Of a stretch of 64,000 nucleotides of DNA, positions 36,853 through 45,680 are shown piece after piece. Position 1 is the stretch's first letter; every line of letters begins with the position of its first letter. Location: positions 84,084-148,083 of the forward strand of contig JBAXOA010000001.1 of assembly GCA_037133495.1 (NCBI GenBank), written 5' to 3'. This DNA is from JAAFHB01 sp037133495. GTDB taxonomy: Bacteria > Bacteroidota > Bacteroidia > Bacteroidales > Prolixibacteraceae. The notes under the pieces were generated by a model, which was given only the letters and a program-made list of their open reading frames with translations, did not search any database and was not told the origin of the DNA. The position numbers were made by a program, and so were the translations under genes.

Positions 36853-36996
36853 TTGTGGAACTCAGTATTAAAACAAATAATACTCCAATAGGTCTAAAAG
36901 TCTTATTAGTCGAAAAAACAGACCATTTCATCGAAAAAATTAGCTTCCCAAAGCTGATTGGCGTAATTTCGTTCTAACATCTTAAAACGCTTTGAC

Positions 36997-37710
36997 ATGA
37001 AACGAAAAATACCATTGGTTCTATTATTACTTCTGCTTTTCATAGGATGCGACAATTTTTACAGGATCTGCTCGCTAAATCCGTTTTATATCGAAAAAAA
37101 CATTATTCTGTCACCTGCGATAGAAGGTTCGTGGCTTGCAAACCCTGCAAAATCGTTGAAAGATTCAGCTTCTTCATCAAATTCCGAAATCTGGAGTCTA
37201 TCAGACAGCACTTCAACATGGACGATAAAACGGTTTATCTCAAGATTTGTAGTCAAAAACAAGAAAGGGGAAGACTCAACCACCTTCAAACCGGAAAATT
37301 ATTACATCGTCAAACTTGTTCCCCAAACCGATTCGGTAAAATACGAATTTAAAGTAGTGTTGTTTCAAGTGAATAAAGGGCTATATGCGGATTTTATCCC
37401 CATTACCAAGGACGAATTAATAAAGAGCAAACTTGCATCGAACAGTTTCTTTGAGGTGCATACGCTCACCCGAATTACTTTACAAAAAAGAAAAATGCAA
37501 CTCTCGTGGCTTGGCGCCGACTGTATGAAAGAGATGATTGAAAAAAAACGGGTCCGCATCAATTATCAGTGGGTAAAGGAGGTGAACCGGTTTTTACTTA
37601 CAGCCAATTCGGAGGATCTCACCAAAATGATCGACCGGTATGCTGATCAACCGCGCTTTATCAAATGGGATGACCAACAAGCCAAAATAAATTTAATTCC
37701 TATCAATTAA
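36997..37710 (+). CDS. Hypothetical lipoprotein upstream of a LytS/LytTR pair
   Basis: A 237-residue protein with a short lipoprotein signal (LLLFIGCDNF; Cys at about 18). The remainder is a mixed alpha/beta domain with no motif I recognise. The stop is 8 bp before a LytS-type kinase, which is 5 bp before a LytTR regulator. This suggests a three-gene operon in which the lipoprotein may be a sensory or accessory part, which is inference. The region before it has an octamer TAATTTCG about 25-30 bp upstream of the ATG that could be a -7 box. Confidence 0.75.
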   Translation: MKRKIPLVLLLLLLFIGCDNFYRICSLNPFYIEKNIILSPAIEGSWLANPAKSLKDSASSSNSEIWSLSDSTSTWTIKRFISRFVVKNKKGEDSTTFKPENYYIVKLVPQTDSVKYEFKVVLFQVNKGLYADFIPITKDELIKSKLASNSFFEVHTLTRITLQKRKMQLSWLGADCMKEMIEKKRVRINYQWVKEVNRFLLTANSEDLTKMIDRYADQPRFIKWDDQQAKINLIPIN

Positions 37711-37717
37711 ATCTGTC

Positions 37718-38959
37718 ATGAACTCATTCAAAAATAAAAATCACCTTAATTCCGCACTGCATTTATTGTTCTGGATCATCTCCTTCAATGTATTTAATTC
37801 CTTTTTCAGTCGTGGAATTGAATCGGGCTACTCTTTGGACGGACTTGATCTTACTTGGTGGAATAGTTTTTGTATCAGTAATGCAATCATCCTATTCCTT
37901 TTAATGCCATTTATCTGGTTTGTGAAAGGAATAACCCGAAAGATAAAATGGGTTGTCACATCAGTGCCATTGATTGCAATTGGATGGGGTATTGTATCGG
38001 TATTCCTTAATAGCGATCATGGAATCGTCTTCGCAGTTGTTTTAGGCTACTTCCTCGACAACTTTCTATATGTTTTGATCTTTCACATTACAATTATTAC
38101 TGCCGTTTATTTAAATATCAACAAACTGATTAAGCAATATTTTTCGAAGGGCAAGTTTGGTGTCTACCTGATTTCTGTACTCGGTCTTGCGGTAATAGCC
38201 GGCGTAATGAACTACTTATTATTCGATCTTTTTATCGACCTGATTCTTCCGGAACTTTTCTTCATTTCATGGTTCAAAGTCTGGGAATTGATCCTGATAA
38301 TGATCGGCTACCTTGCAATTACAACTATTGCTTTCCTTTTATGGCAATATTGGCTGATGCTGATTGAAAACCGGGAAAAAGCTCAGCATGAGTTGTCGGC
38401 TCTGAAAGCACAGATCAATCCTCATTTTCTGTTCAATAATCTTAATACAATCTATTCACTCGCGTTAAAAGGAGATGTCAGGACAAAAGACGTGATCTTG
38501 CAATTGTCTGACTTTCTAAGGTATGTTCTATATGATACCTCCAGTGACAAAATCGAACTCGAGAAAGAGATCGAAATCATCAAAACCTATGTTGGATTGC
38601 AACGGGAAAGGATCAATCAGGATATTACAGAAGTCGTTCTTAACATGGAAGGCGAGTTTAAAGGCGCAATCATTGCACCTCTGCTACTACTTCCGATTGC
38701 CGAAAATTGTTTTAAACATGGGATAGGGAAAAGCAAAGGGATTATTCAGATTGATATTCAATATTCCGGTCATCAACTCAGCTTCAGAACCAAAAACCCG
38801 GTTGCACGACGCGAAAATATGTTAAATCCGGAGCAGGGTGGCATCGGAATAAAAAACGTTGAAAAAAGATTAAATTTGTTGTATCCGGACAAACACCAAC
38901 TGACGTTTTCGGAAAACGAGGAGCTGTTCATCGTTGATTTGAAGATCGATTTAGACTAA
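37718..38959 (+). CDS. LytS/YehU-type sensor histidine kinase
   Basis: A 413-residue kinase of the His_kinase (PF06580) type. About six hydrophobic segments in residues 10-215 form the input domain. The dimerisation/acceptor motif is QINPHFLFNNLNTIYSLALK with the phospho-acceptor His at about 236. The ATPase part follows with LLLPIAENCFKHGIGKSKG (N box) and GGIGIKNVEKRLNLLYP (G box). It precedes a LytTR response regulator by 5 bp and follows a lipoprotein gene by 7 bp. The signal is unknown. Confidence 0.93.
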   Translation: MNSFKNKNHLNSALHLLFWIISFNVFNSFFSRGIESGYSLDGLDLTWWNSFCISNAIILFLLMPFIWFVKGITRKIKWVVTSVPLIAIGWGIVSVFLNSDHGIVFAVVLGYFLDNFLYVLIFHITIITAVYLNINKLIKQYFSKGKFGVYLISVLGLAVIAGVMNYLLFDLFIDLILPELFFISWFKVWELILIMIGYLAITTIAFLLWQYWLMLIENREKAQHELSALKAQINPHFLFNNLNTIYSLALKGDVRTKDVILQLSDFLRYVLYDTSSDKIELEKEIEIIKTYVGLQRERINQDITEVVLNMEGEFKGAIIAPLLLLPIAENCFKHGIGKSKGIIQIDIQYSGHQLSFRTKNPVARRENMLNPEQGGIGIKNVEKRLNLLYPDKHQLTFSENEELFIVDLKIDLD

Positions 38960-38964
38960 TTGCC

Positions 38965-39672
38965 ATGACAATAAAATGTATTGTAATCGAAGATGAACCT
39001 GCCGCAAGAGAAATCCTGCAACGCAACATTTCGCAATGCCCCGATCTTGCGTGGTGTGGTTCATTTGAAGATCCTTTCTCGGCACAAACTTACCTTGATA
39101 AAAACAATGTCGATCTTATATTCCTGGACGTGAACCTTCCTGGAATGTCGGGGATCAGTTTCTTACGCTCACTTATCAAGCCGCCACTGGTAATCATCAC
39201 CACTGCTTATCCACAATATGCAGTAGATGGATTCGATCTTGAAGTCGTTGATTATTTGTTAAAACCATTCTCATTCGAGCGGTTTTACAAATCAGTGAAC
39301 AAAGCAAAGGAACGGTTAATTCCAAAACCGGGCAATTCCTCATCACAAAAAATCACCGTTAAAGCGGATAAGAGAATTTATCAGATTGATCTGGATGAAC
39401 TTTTGTATATAGAATCATGTGGTGATTATACTACCGTTTGTTGCACTGATAAAAAGCTGATTACACATGAGACGCTCAAGAACTGGGAAGAAAAGCTAAA
39501 AGGCCACTCCTTTCAGAAAATACACCGGTCAATCATTATCAACCTCCAGAAAATCGATCATATCGAAGGGAATATGGCAATTGCCGGCAAGCATAAACTC
39601 ATGATATCAGATGCCTATCGTGAACAATTGATCACATTATTGCTTGGACGAAATCTTGCCCATATTGGATAA
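38965..39672 (+). CDS. LytTR-family response regulator
   Basis: A 235-residue regulator with a CheY-like receiver (phospho-acceptor Asp55 in LIFLDVNLPGMSG, with Lys in LLKPFSFERFYK) and a LytTR DNA-binding domain (about 135-235). The latter contains LLYIESCGDYTTV and HRSIIINLQKIDHIEG. LytTR proteins bind direct repeats spaced about two helical turns. The cognate kinase is the LytS-type protein immediately upstream. Confidence 0.95.
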   Translation: MTIKCIVIEDEPAAREILQRNISQCPDLAWCGSFEDPFSAQTYLDKNNVDLIFLDVNLPGMSGISFLRSLIKPPLVIITTAYPQYAVDGFDLEVVDYLLKPFSFERFYKSVNKAKERLIPKPGNSSSQKITVKADKRIYQIDLDELLYIESCGDYTTVCCTDKKLITHETLKNWEEKLKGHSFQKIHRSIIINLQKIDHIEGNMAIAGKHKLMISDAYREQLITLLLGRNLAHIG

Positions 39673-39694
39673 GTGTGAAATTTAAATTAAATCT

Positions 39695-39702
39695 TAGATT
39701 TG
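39695..39702 (+). promoter_or_regulatory. -7 box (TAGATTTG) of the MBL-fold gene
   Basis: TAnnTTTG match 18 bp before the ATG at 39721, in the short gap after the LytTR gene. It supports separate transcription of the hydrolase and the choice of this ATG. Confidence 0.45.
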
Positions 39703-39720
39703 TCGTCTAAAACTTTTTGG

Positions 39721-40485
39721 ATGATTGAGATTTGTGCACTGGCTTCGGGAAGCAATGGGAATTGCTATTACATAGGAAATAAAGAGGATGCAATTCTTGT
39801 GGATGCGGGTATTAATTGCAAACAGATCCTGATCCGGATGAAACAAAAAGGACTTAATCCTTCCAAACTTCGTGGAATTTTTATTACACATGAACACAAT
39901 GACCATGTATGTGGCGCACGTGTTCTCGGGAAAAAACTGGATATTCCGGTTTATATGACAAAGGGAACCTATCAATCATTGTATGTAACCAATCAGCCTC
40001 TTGCCGTAAGGTACATTCTGCCCGGCCAGCCTGTAATGCTAATACCGTTTATCATACATCCTATTCTGAAAAATCATGATGCGAAGGAACCAACATCCTT
40101 TCGTATCGATTACCAGGGCATAAATATTGGAGTATTTACCGATATCGGATCGCCATGTTCGAATGTGACTTCACATCTCAAGGAGTGTCATGCTCTCTTT
40201 TTGGAAACCAATTACGATGAAAAAATGCTTTGGGAAGGATCCTACCCTTATCACTTAAAGCAGAGGGTCGCCTCGGATGTAGGCCATCTGTCAAATATAC
40301 AGGCTGTTAATTTACTCACAGAACATTCGGGACCTGGTTTAAAATGGGTGCTGCTCAGCCATCTTTCCGGAGAAAATAATACTCCTCAAATTGCTTATGA
40401 TTCCATGAAGCATTTTGAGGACAGGTTTAACATTGTTCTGACCTCGCGTCATGAACCAACTGAGGTCATCACCATTGAGAACTGA
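39721..40485 (+). CDS. MBL-fold metallo-hydrolase (YycJ/WalJ-like)
   Basis: Single metallo-beta-lactamase domain of 254 residues. Start ATG 39721 gives the family N-terminus IEICALASGSNGNCYYIG. Metal ligands are seen in ITHEHNDHVCGARVL (about 57-71), GVFTDIGSP, and HLSNIQAVNLL plus LSHLSGENN at the C-terminus. Members near two-component genes in Firmicutes are named WalJ/YycJ and act on DNA ends or replication stress; here the neighbours are a LytS/LytTR pair, so function by analogy is not safe. It ends in a bidirectional terminator. Confidence 0.88.
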   Translation: MIEICALASGSNGNCYYIGNKEDAILVDAGINCKQILIRMKQKGLNPSKLRGIFITHEHNDHVCGARVLGKKLDIPVYMTKGTYQSLYVTNQPLAVRYILPGQPVMLIPFIIHPILKNHDAKEPTSFRIDYQGINIGVFTDIGSPCSNVTSHLKECHALFLETNYDEKMLWEGSYPYHLKQRVASDVGHLSNIQAVNLLTEHSGPGLKWVLLSHLSGENNTPQIAYDSMKHFEDRFNIVLTSRHEPTEVITIEN

Positions 40486-40516
40486 TATTCGATTTTTGTC
40501 AAATTGCAAATAGATT

Positions 40517-40558
40517 AAAAGAGGATATTTAAACTGGTTTATTTAAATATCCTCTTTT
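40517..40558. terminator. Bidirectional terminator
   Basis: A perfect 17-bp stem (AAAAGAGGATATTTAAA and its complement) with an 8-nt loop lies between two converging genes. On each strand the stem ends in a CTCTTTT run. Confidence 0.9.
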
Positions 40559-40570
40559 ATAATTATTGGT

Positions 40571-41452
40571 TTATGCCTTGAAAGCTCCGGTATCAATCCA
40601 TTCGTTCTTTAAGAGTGACCACCAATCAGTAGCCAATCCTCCTCTCAATACAAATTCATAAGGAAGCCATCCATAGCCTGCAGCACCCCATGCCGAACCC
40701 CAGGAGTTTCTGATTAAAAAAGCTCCTGTAGTTTCAACAGCACCTGGATTGGTATTCTTAATCTTCATTGCATCATCATAGCCAACCGCCATGACAGCAT
40801 GACCACCAACAATCTTTTCTCCAGCTGTTGGGAAAGGTATCTTTCCTGTTGTTCCGGCCTGCGTATAAGAGTTATAGACGGTAAAACCAAACATGGAAGG
40901 TAAGCCTCCTGCGAGATAGGTCTTAATTTGATTTAACAACACCGTCGGGGGAGTACTGGGAGGATCGAGACGGTAATAGCTGATTGTCTGATAATTTTGA
41001 GCAAAAGCATAGCAGAATGCAGTTGGCTCCTTCTCAAAGTCGGCCTCAACATAAGGCCAGTATTCTTCAGGCGGAACTCCAAACAGTGCCAAAGCACCCA
41101 TGGTGGAACGAAGAAATGCACCGGTATCTCCGGTCCAATGCAGCATATTTCGGGTTGCCTTATATAAAAAGAGTCTTGAGGCATCAATATGTTTTCCAAA
41201 AGCCCTCCTCTCAAAATATTCTACCATTCCAACTCCTGCATTAGCCGTACAAGAACCCAGCGACCCTTGGTTTTCAACAGGAGAGCACCATGCTCTTAAA
41301 TCGACTGAAACAGGCAAACTGGCGGTAGAAGGATTTGTAACTCCCACTCTTCTAAGCATTGTTAACACGGAATCATTCTCTGCTGTATAATCCCGAAAGT
41401 CCGGATAGTCAGGTAACCATCCCATTCCAATTTTTCCATTCATCTCACTCAT
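40571..41452 (-). CDS. Papain-like (C1-family) cysteine peptidase without signal peptide
   Basis: A 293-residue cysteine protease of clan CA. The oxyanion-Gln and catalytic Cys are in ENQGSLGSCTANAGVGM (Cys68). The His is in GHAVMAVGYDD (about 215) and the Asn/Trp in FLIRNSWGSAWGAAGYGWLP (about 245). The N-terminus has no signal peptide and no long propeptide, so it may act inside the cell or be released by lysis. A GWLPDYPDFRDYT stretch at the start is frequent in C1 proteins of this bacterial/archaeal sub-type. It is separated from converging genes by a shared terminator. Confidence 0.93.
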   Translation of the reverse strand: MSEMNGKIGMGWLPDYPDFRDYTAENDSVLTMLRRVGVTNPSTASLPVSVDLRAWCSPVENQGSLGSCTANAGVGMVEYFERRAFGKHIDASRLFLYKATRNMLHWTGDTGAFLRSTMGALALFGVPPEEYWPYVEADFEKEPTAFCYAFAQNYQTISYYRLDPPSTPPTVLLNQIKTYLAGGLPSMFGFTVYNSYTQAGTTGKIPFPTAGEKIVGGHAVMAVGYDDAMKIKNTNPGAVETTGAFLIRNSWGSAWGAAGYGWLPYEFVLRGGLATDWWSLLKNEWIDTGAFKA

Positions 41453-41662
41453 ACTAATTGATTTTTAGGTATAGCCGATGTTTCTTCACTAATCCAGGGC
41501 TTTCATCAGCCTTAAAAGCCCTTGAGAACATGAATTCCGACAGATAGGAAAGTATTCCAGTCTATAGAATATTACTGTAATATACCACTAAAAAGTGATA
41601 AAAGCAAATAGAAAGCTATGCTATGTATGGTGATATAATGATTCAGGAGTGCGTATAAAATA

Positions 41663-42160
41663 TCAGAAAGTTAACCCGGCTCTGACACCCAGGAATGAAA
41701 TGGCTGATCCTTCCTTTGAAGCAGATTGATATTTAAGCATCAAATCAAAATTCCCGGTAACTTTGCAACCTATTCCGGGAGCAAAGGTAAACGCATTCCC
41801 TCCGCCACTCTGTGTAGAGAACGAGACGCCGATTTGTCCACTGCCATATACTTTTTCAGTAAAATAATATTTTGCACCAACAAGAACCGGGACAAATCCC
41901 ATTTTCAACCCTGACATTCCACTTTTTGCCGCAAAATCGAGATATCCGAGACTTGCTGTAAGCGCAAACGAAGGTGCAACGGAATATTCACCGAGCAAAT
42001 CGACTCCGTAAGCCATCGTTGTAAAATTGGCTACATCCCCCGTTGGAAGTCCAATCATTGCACCTGCCCCGATTTTAAATGATTTTTCATCCTTGCTTTG
42101 AGCATTAACAGATAAGGCTACAACAACTAACACAATAATTAAATAAAGTTTTGTTTTCAT
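41663..42160 (-). CDS. Small outer-membrane beta-barrel protein
   Basis: A 165-residue protein with a signal peptide (about 1-20, IIVLVVVALSVNAQ). The rest alternates hydrophobic strands and Gly-rich turns: KIGAGAMIGLPTG, GVDLLGEYSV, LGYLDFAAKSG and terminal AISFLGVRAGLTF. The C-terminal Phe is the usual barrel end signal. It matches the OMP_b-brl / OmpW-like small barrel group common in Bacteroidota. No function can be inferred. Confidence 0.8.
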   Translation of the reverse strand: MKTKLYLIIVLVVVALSVNAQSKDEKSFKIGAGAMIGLPTGDVANFTTMAYGVDLLGEYSVAPSFALTASLGYLDFAAKSGMSGLKMGFVPVLVGAKYYFTEKVYGSGQIGVSFSTQSGGGNAFTFAPGIGCKVTGNFDLMLKYQSASKEGSAISFLGVRAGLTF

Positions 42161-42331
42161 AACGATTTAAATTAATGGTTAAATTCATGCAACAGATTTT
42201 CTGATGCAGATAAATAAAGATAATGATTTATTTTATGAAATACAATTAAATATCTTAATTTCAGCCTGTTATGACATAACCATTTTTAGGTTAAGTAATA
42301 AATGGATTTTGGGTTGCCATTTATCACTTTG

Positions 42332-42359
42332 GCGAATTCCTATTGTGAAAGGAATTCGC
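42332..42359. repeat. 10-bp inverted repeat overlapping the stop codon of a GNAT gene
   Basis: GCGAATTCCT and AGGAATTCGC form a perfect 10-bp stem with loop ATTGTGAA. The stop codon of the minus-strand GNAT gene (42340-42342) lies at its apex. There is no T-run after it, so it is a weak terminator candidate at best. Confidence 0.5.
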
Positions 42360-42885
42360 GCTTCATTAAACTAAAAACTTTCAGGTCGAAAAAGCGATCG
42401 TGGTAACGCTCTCCTCCCCGCTCAATCCCTTCGAATGTGAAATTTAAACGAACTGGAATATTCTCACTTTCGGAATTACCAACTGCACATCGGATTGTAA
42501 TCCGGTTCATACCCATTTTCTCGAAAGCAAGTGCTATAAGAACACGACATGAACGGGTAACAATTCCCTTACCGGTCATTTCACGAACCAACCAATAACC
42601 AATTTCGGTCTTTTCGTTTACCCTGTCGGTAAAATGAAAGCCGATAATCCCTGCAAAATCACCTTTGAACCAGATCGTATAAACTTCATTGAAGCTTTCG
42701 TCGCGATGTAAGATAACCGTCTTAATAAATGCTTCGCTATCCTTCACTGATTTGGTCGTGTCGACAAATGGCAGCCAGACACCCAGATGGGAACGGTTGA
42801 GATCGATGGCTGTGAAAATAGTTTCGGCAGCACTGACTTCAATCCGCTCAAGCAATATTTCATTCGAAACAACAATACTTTGCAT
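42340..42885 (-). CDS. GNAT acetyltransferase, RimJ/RimL-like
   Basis: A 181-residue GNAT domain of the ribosomal-protein-serine/alanine acetyltransferase type. The pattern ETIFTAIDLNRSHLGVWLPFV, GIIGFHFT, KTEIGYWLVREMTGKGIVTRS (acetyl-CoA loop about 100-112) and ENIPVRLNFTFEGIERGGER is typical, although RimL substrates cannot be told apart by eye. The ATG at 42885 is the upstream-most good start. It is a single gene between a barrel-protein gene and pgk. Confidence 0.9.
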   Translation of the reverse strand: MQSIVVSNEILLERIEVSAAETIFTAIDLNRSHLGVWLPFVDTTKSVKDSEAFIKTVILHRDESFNEVYTIWFKGDFAGIIGFHFTDRVNEKTEIGYWLVREMTGKGIVTRSCRVLIALAFEKMGMNRITIRCAVGNSESENIPVRLNFTFEGIERGGERYHDRFFDLKVFSLMKREFLSQ

Positions 42886-43054
42886 TTAATCAAATATGAA
42901 CTAAAAAATTCTTTTCCGGAGAGCCTAAAAAAAAACGCAGAATATCGCTGAGTAAACAACAGGAACATCTTAATTTTGAGACCTTTGTAACTACTCTGCG
43001 AAACTCCGCGTTTTGAGAGGTGATGAAAAACCTCCTGTTCTATCAATTTATGAA

Positions 43055-44254
43055 CTACTCCAATACTGCCGCAATTCCGGGGAGAACCCTTCCTTCGAGG
43101 TATTCGAGCATTGCGCCACCTGCTGTGGAAATATAAGACACCTTGTCGGCGATGCCAAATTTATTGACTGCTGCAACCGAATCGCCACCGCCAACCAATG
43201 AAAAGGCACCTTTGCGGGTAGCCTCAACAATTGCATCGCCAATCGCTTTTGTGCCGGTAGCAAATCGTTCCATTTCAAACACACCGACAGGACCATTCCA
43301 TAGAATAGTATTCGATTCGCTAATCACTTTGTTGAATATCTTAATGGTTTCAGGGCCGACATCGAGGCCTGACCATCCGTCACTTATATTATTTGAAGGA
43401 ACAATCCGGGTATTGGCATTCTCTGCAAAAGCATCTGCTTCAACAATATCAACAGCCAAAATAATTTTCACCCCTTTTTGTTCTGCTTTCTTTAGTATGT
43501 CAAGCGCCAAGGTCAGATAATCATCCTCACAAAGAGAGCCGCCGATCTTTCCACCCTGAGCTTTCACGAAAGTGTAAGTCATACCTCCGCCGATAATGAG
43601 ATTGTCAACGCTATTGAGAAGATTCTCAATGATTGTAATTTTGGAGGAAACTTTTGAACCTCCCATGATAGCGGTGAATGGACGCTTGGGTGCTTTCAAT
43701 ACCTTATCAAGACTTTTTACCTCACTATCAATAAGATAGCCAAACAGCTTGTCGTTTGGAAAGAACCGGGCAATCACCGCTGTCGAAGCATGAGCACGAT
43801 GCGCTGTTCCGAAAGCATCATTTATCCAGCAGTCGCCAATGGCAGCCAGTTGTTTTGAAAATTCCATATCACCACCTTCTTCTTCAGGGTGAAAACGAAG
43901 ATTTTCAAGGACAAGCACTTCGCCGGGTTTGAGCGATCCGGCAATTTTTTTGGTTGCTTCACCTATACAGTCAGGAGCCATTTTCACTTCAATTCCGCCA
44001 AGCAACGCCGAAAGATGAGGAACAAGATGCCTCATAGAGAATTTGTCCTCAGGGCCTTTTTTAGGGCGGCCAAGATGCGACATGATTATAGCAGAACCAC
44101 CATTTTCGATCACCTGTTTGATCGTAGGAAGTGCTGCGGTCATTCGTGTATCATCGGTGATCACGAAATTATCATCAAGCGGCACATTGAAGTCAACACG
44201 GATAAGGGCCTTTTTGCCCGAAAAATCATAATTTTCTATCGTCTGCATTTTCAT
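43055..44254 (-). CDS. pgk: Phosphoglycerate kinase
   Basis: Glycolytic kinase making ATP from 1,3-bisphosphoglycerate. The N-terminal substrate motif is ALIRVDFNVPLDDNFVITDD (about 15-34), followed by HLGRPKKGPEDKFS. Nucleotide-binding elements are MGGSKVSSKITIIENLL and GGGDSVAAVNKFG near the C-terminus. The length of 399 residues is normal. It is single and has a TATCTTTG promoter box upstream, with a short hairpin CCGCA-CA-TGCGG in its leader. Confidence 0.98.
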   Translation of the reverse strand: MKMQTIENYDFSGKKALIRVDFNVPLDDNFVITDDTRMTAALPTIKQVIENGGSAIIMSHLGRPKKGPEDKFSMRHLVPHLSALLGGIEVKMAPDCIGEATKKIAGSLKPGEVLVLENLRFHPEEEGGDMEFSKQLAAIGDCWINDAFGTAHRAHASTAVIARFFPNDKLFGYLIDSEVKSLDKVLKAPKRPFTAIMGGSKVSSKITIIENLLNSVDNLIIGGGMTYTFVKAQGGKIGGSLCEDDYLTLALDILKKAEQKGVKIILAVDIVEADAFAENANTRIVPSNNISDGWSGLDVGPETIKIFNKVISESNTILWNGPVGVFEMERFATGTKAIGDAIVEATRKGAFSLVGGGDSVAAVNKFGIADKVSYISTAGGAMLEYLEGRVLPGIAAVLE

Positions 44255-44288
44255 TCCATATTAGTCCCGCACATGCGGATTTGTTGTT

Positions 44289-44296
44289 CAAAGATA
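44289..44296 (-). promoter_or_regulatory. Promoter of pgk (TTG-N16-TATCTTTG)
   Basis: A perfect -7 box on the minus strand with a TTG 16 bp further upstream, 34 bp before the pgk ATG. Confidence 0.55.
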
Positions 44297-44370
44297 AGTA
44301 AAAAGTGTGTGTCAACCTCGGAATTATATCGATTATTGCTTTGATTTGATCCAAATTTAACAATTCTTTC

Positions 44371-44378
44371 TACTTTTG
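44371..44378 (+). promoter_or_regulatory. -7 box (TACTTTTG) of the holB run
   Basis: Matches TAnnTTTG, with a TTTG at 44345-44348 as -33 candidate 22 bp upstream. It lies 67 bp before the holB ATG. Confidence 0.5.
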
Positions 44379-44445
44379 AAGCCTGATTGGTGATCCATTA
44401 AAAAGGACCGACCATTGCTTTTCCCCATAAATAATATTTTTTCTG

Positions 44446-45570
44446 ATGCAATTTAAAGACGTAATCGGCCAAAATACAACTAAACAACGATTAATCCAAT
44501 CAGTTGCAGAGGATAGAATACCTCATGCTCAGCTGCTTGTCGGCCCTCAGGGAAATGGAAAGCTGGCACTTGCGTTAGCCTTTGCCCAATATATTAATTG
44601 TCCTGATAAAAATCACAACGACTCATGCGGGGTATGCAGCTCATGCCATAAATACGCTAAATTAATTCATCCCGATCTTCATTTCACAATTCCTGTGATA
44701 AAAACCGCCGCTATTGACAAGCCAACGAGCAGCGATTACATGACCAAATGGAGACAGTATTTTGGAGAAAATCCCTATCCTCAATACGAAAAATGGATCC
44801 AAGTAATTGCAGATGAAAATAAACAAGGAGCGATTTACGTGGATGAAGCAAAAGAACTCATTCGAAAGCTAAATCAAAAATCGTATGAGTCTGAATATAA
44901 AGTATCCATAATCTGGTTACCGGAAACAATGAATATTACCTGTGCCAATAAAATTCTTAAAATACTTGAAGAACCGCCTGCGAAAACCCTTTTTATTCTC
45001 ATTTCAGAGGCTGAAGAGAAACTTTTAAGTACTATCCGGTCAAGGTGCCAGCTTATTCGTATTCCCAAAATTCTGGACAACGACCTTGAAGCGGCATTAG
45101 TCCTTCAGGCAGAATCGTCAGATAGCAATCCTGCCACAATAGCCCGTCTGGCACGAGGCAATTATATTCTTGCTCAGGAGATTATGCAAAACGATGAATT
45201 GCGGAATTACAACTTTCTGCAATTCACATCCATCATGAGAAACGGATATGGCCGAAAATTACAGGAAATCCTTAACTGGTCTGAAGAAATTGCGGGTATC
45301 GGAAGGGTAAGGCAAATGAGTCTGTTAAAATATTGTGGTGAATTTCTCCGGGAAAATTTCCTTCTCAATCTTAAAGAACCTTCGCTGATATACATGGATA
45401 ATCAGGAAAATGAATTTTCACAAAGATTTTCGCCATATATTAACGAGAAAAATGTACTGTTTCTTTTCCGTGAATTTGAAAAAGCCTTTACCGATATTGC
45501 ATCGAATGGCAATGCTAAACTCATTTTTACCGACCTGGGATTGAAGGTGTCGAAGTTAATCCGGCTTTAG
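44446..45570 (+). CDS. holB: DNA polymerase III delta-prime subunit (HolB-like)
   Basis: A 374-residue clamp-loader AAA+ protein. The P-loop LVGPQGNGKLALALAFAQ (about 31-48) is followed by a zinc module CPDKNHNDSCGVCSSCHK. The sensor-type stretch SIIWLPETMNITCANKILKILEEPPA is typical. It lacks a long C-terminal gamma/tau extension, so delta-prime is more likely than DnaX. It begins the plus-strand run holB-ricT-gldH-trmB-mrp-sprE, although ricT has its own promoter box. Confidence 0.88.
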   Translation: MQFKDVIGQNTTKQRLIQSVAEDRIPHAQLLVGPQGNGKLALALAFAQYINCPDKNHNDSCGVCSSCHKYAKLIHPDLHFTIPVIKTAAIDKPTSSDYMTKWRQYFGENPYPQYEKWIQVIADENKQGAIYVDEAKELIRKLNQKSYESEYKVSIIWLPETMNITCANKILKILEEPPAKTLFILISEAEEKLLSTIRSRCQLIRIPKILDNDLEAALVLQAESSDSNPATIARLARGNYILAQEIMQNDELRNYNFLQFTSIMRNGYGRKLQEILNWSEEIAGIGRVRQMSLLKYCGEFLRENFLLNLKEPSLIYMDNQENEFSQRFSPYINEKNVLFLFREFEKAFTDIASNGNAKLIFTDLGLKVSKLIRL

Positions 45571-45606
45571 GGTATAACATCCATGATAAAATAGAAATAG
45601 AATCGC

Positions 45607-45614
45607 TATTTTTG
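45607..45614 (+). promoter_or_regulatory. -7 box (TATTTTTG) of ricT-gldH
   Basis: Matches TAnnTTTG, 66 bp before the ATG at 45681 and 37 bp after the holB stop. Confidence 0.45.
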
Positions 45615-45680
45615 TGAGATTAGAATTTTTTATCTGTCGATGCCATTTTGGAAGCGACAGTCCAAATAGATATCAACTAT

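Noticed and set aside
41624..41645. Extra copy of the GTGATATTAA operator (ggtgatataatgattcagg)
   Set aside because: The match is partial, lacks a second box 20 bp away and lies in front of no thiol gene.
45648..45680. TTG start for ricT
   Set aside because: ATG 45681 is a normal start, and the upstream residues show no conserved pattern.
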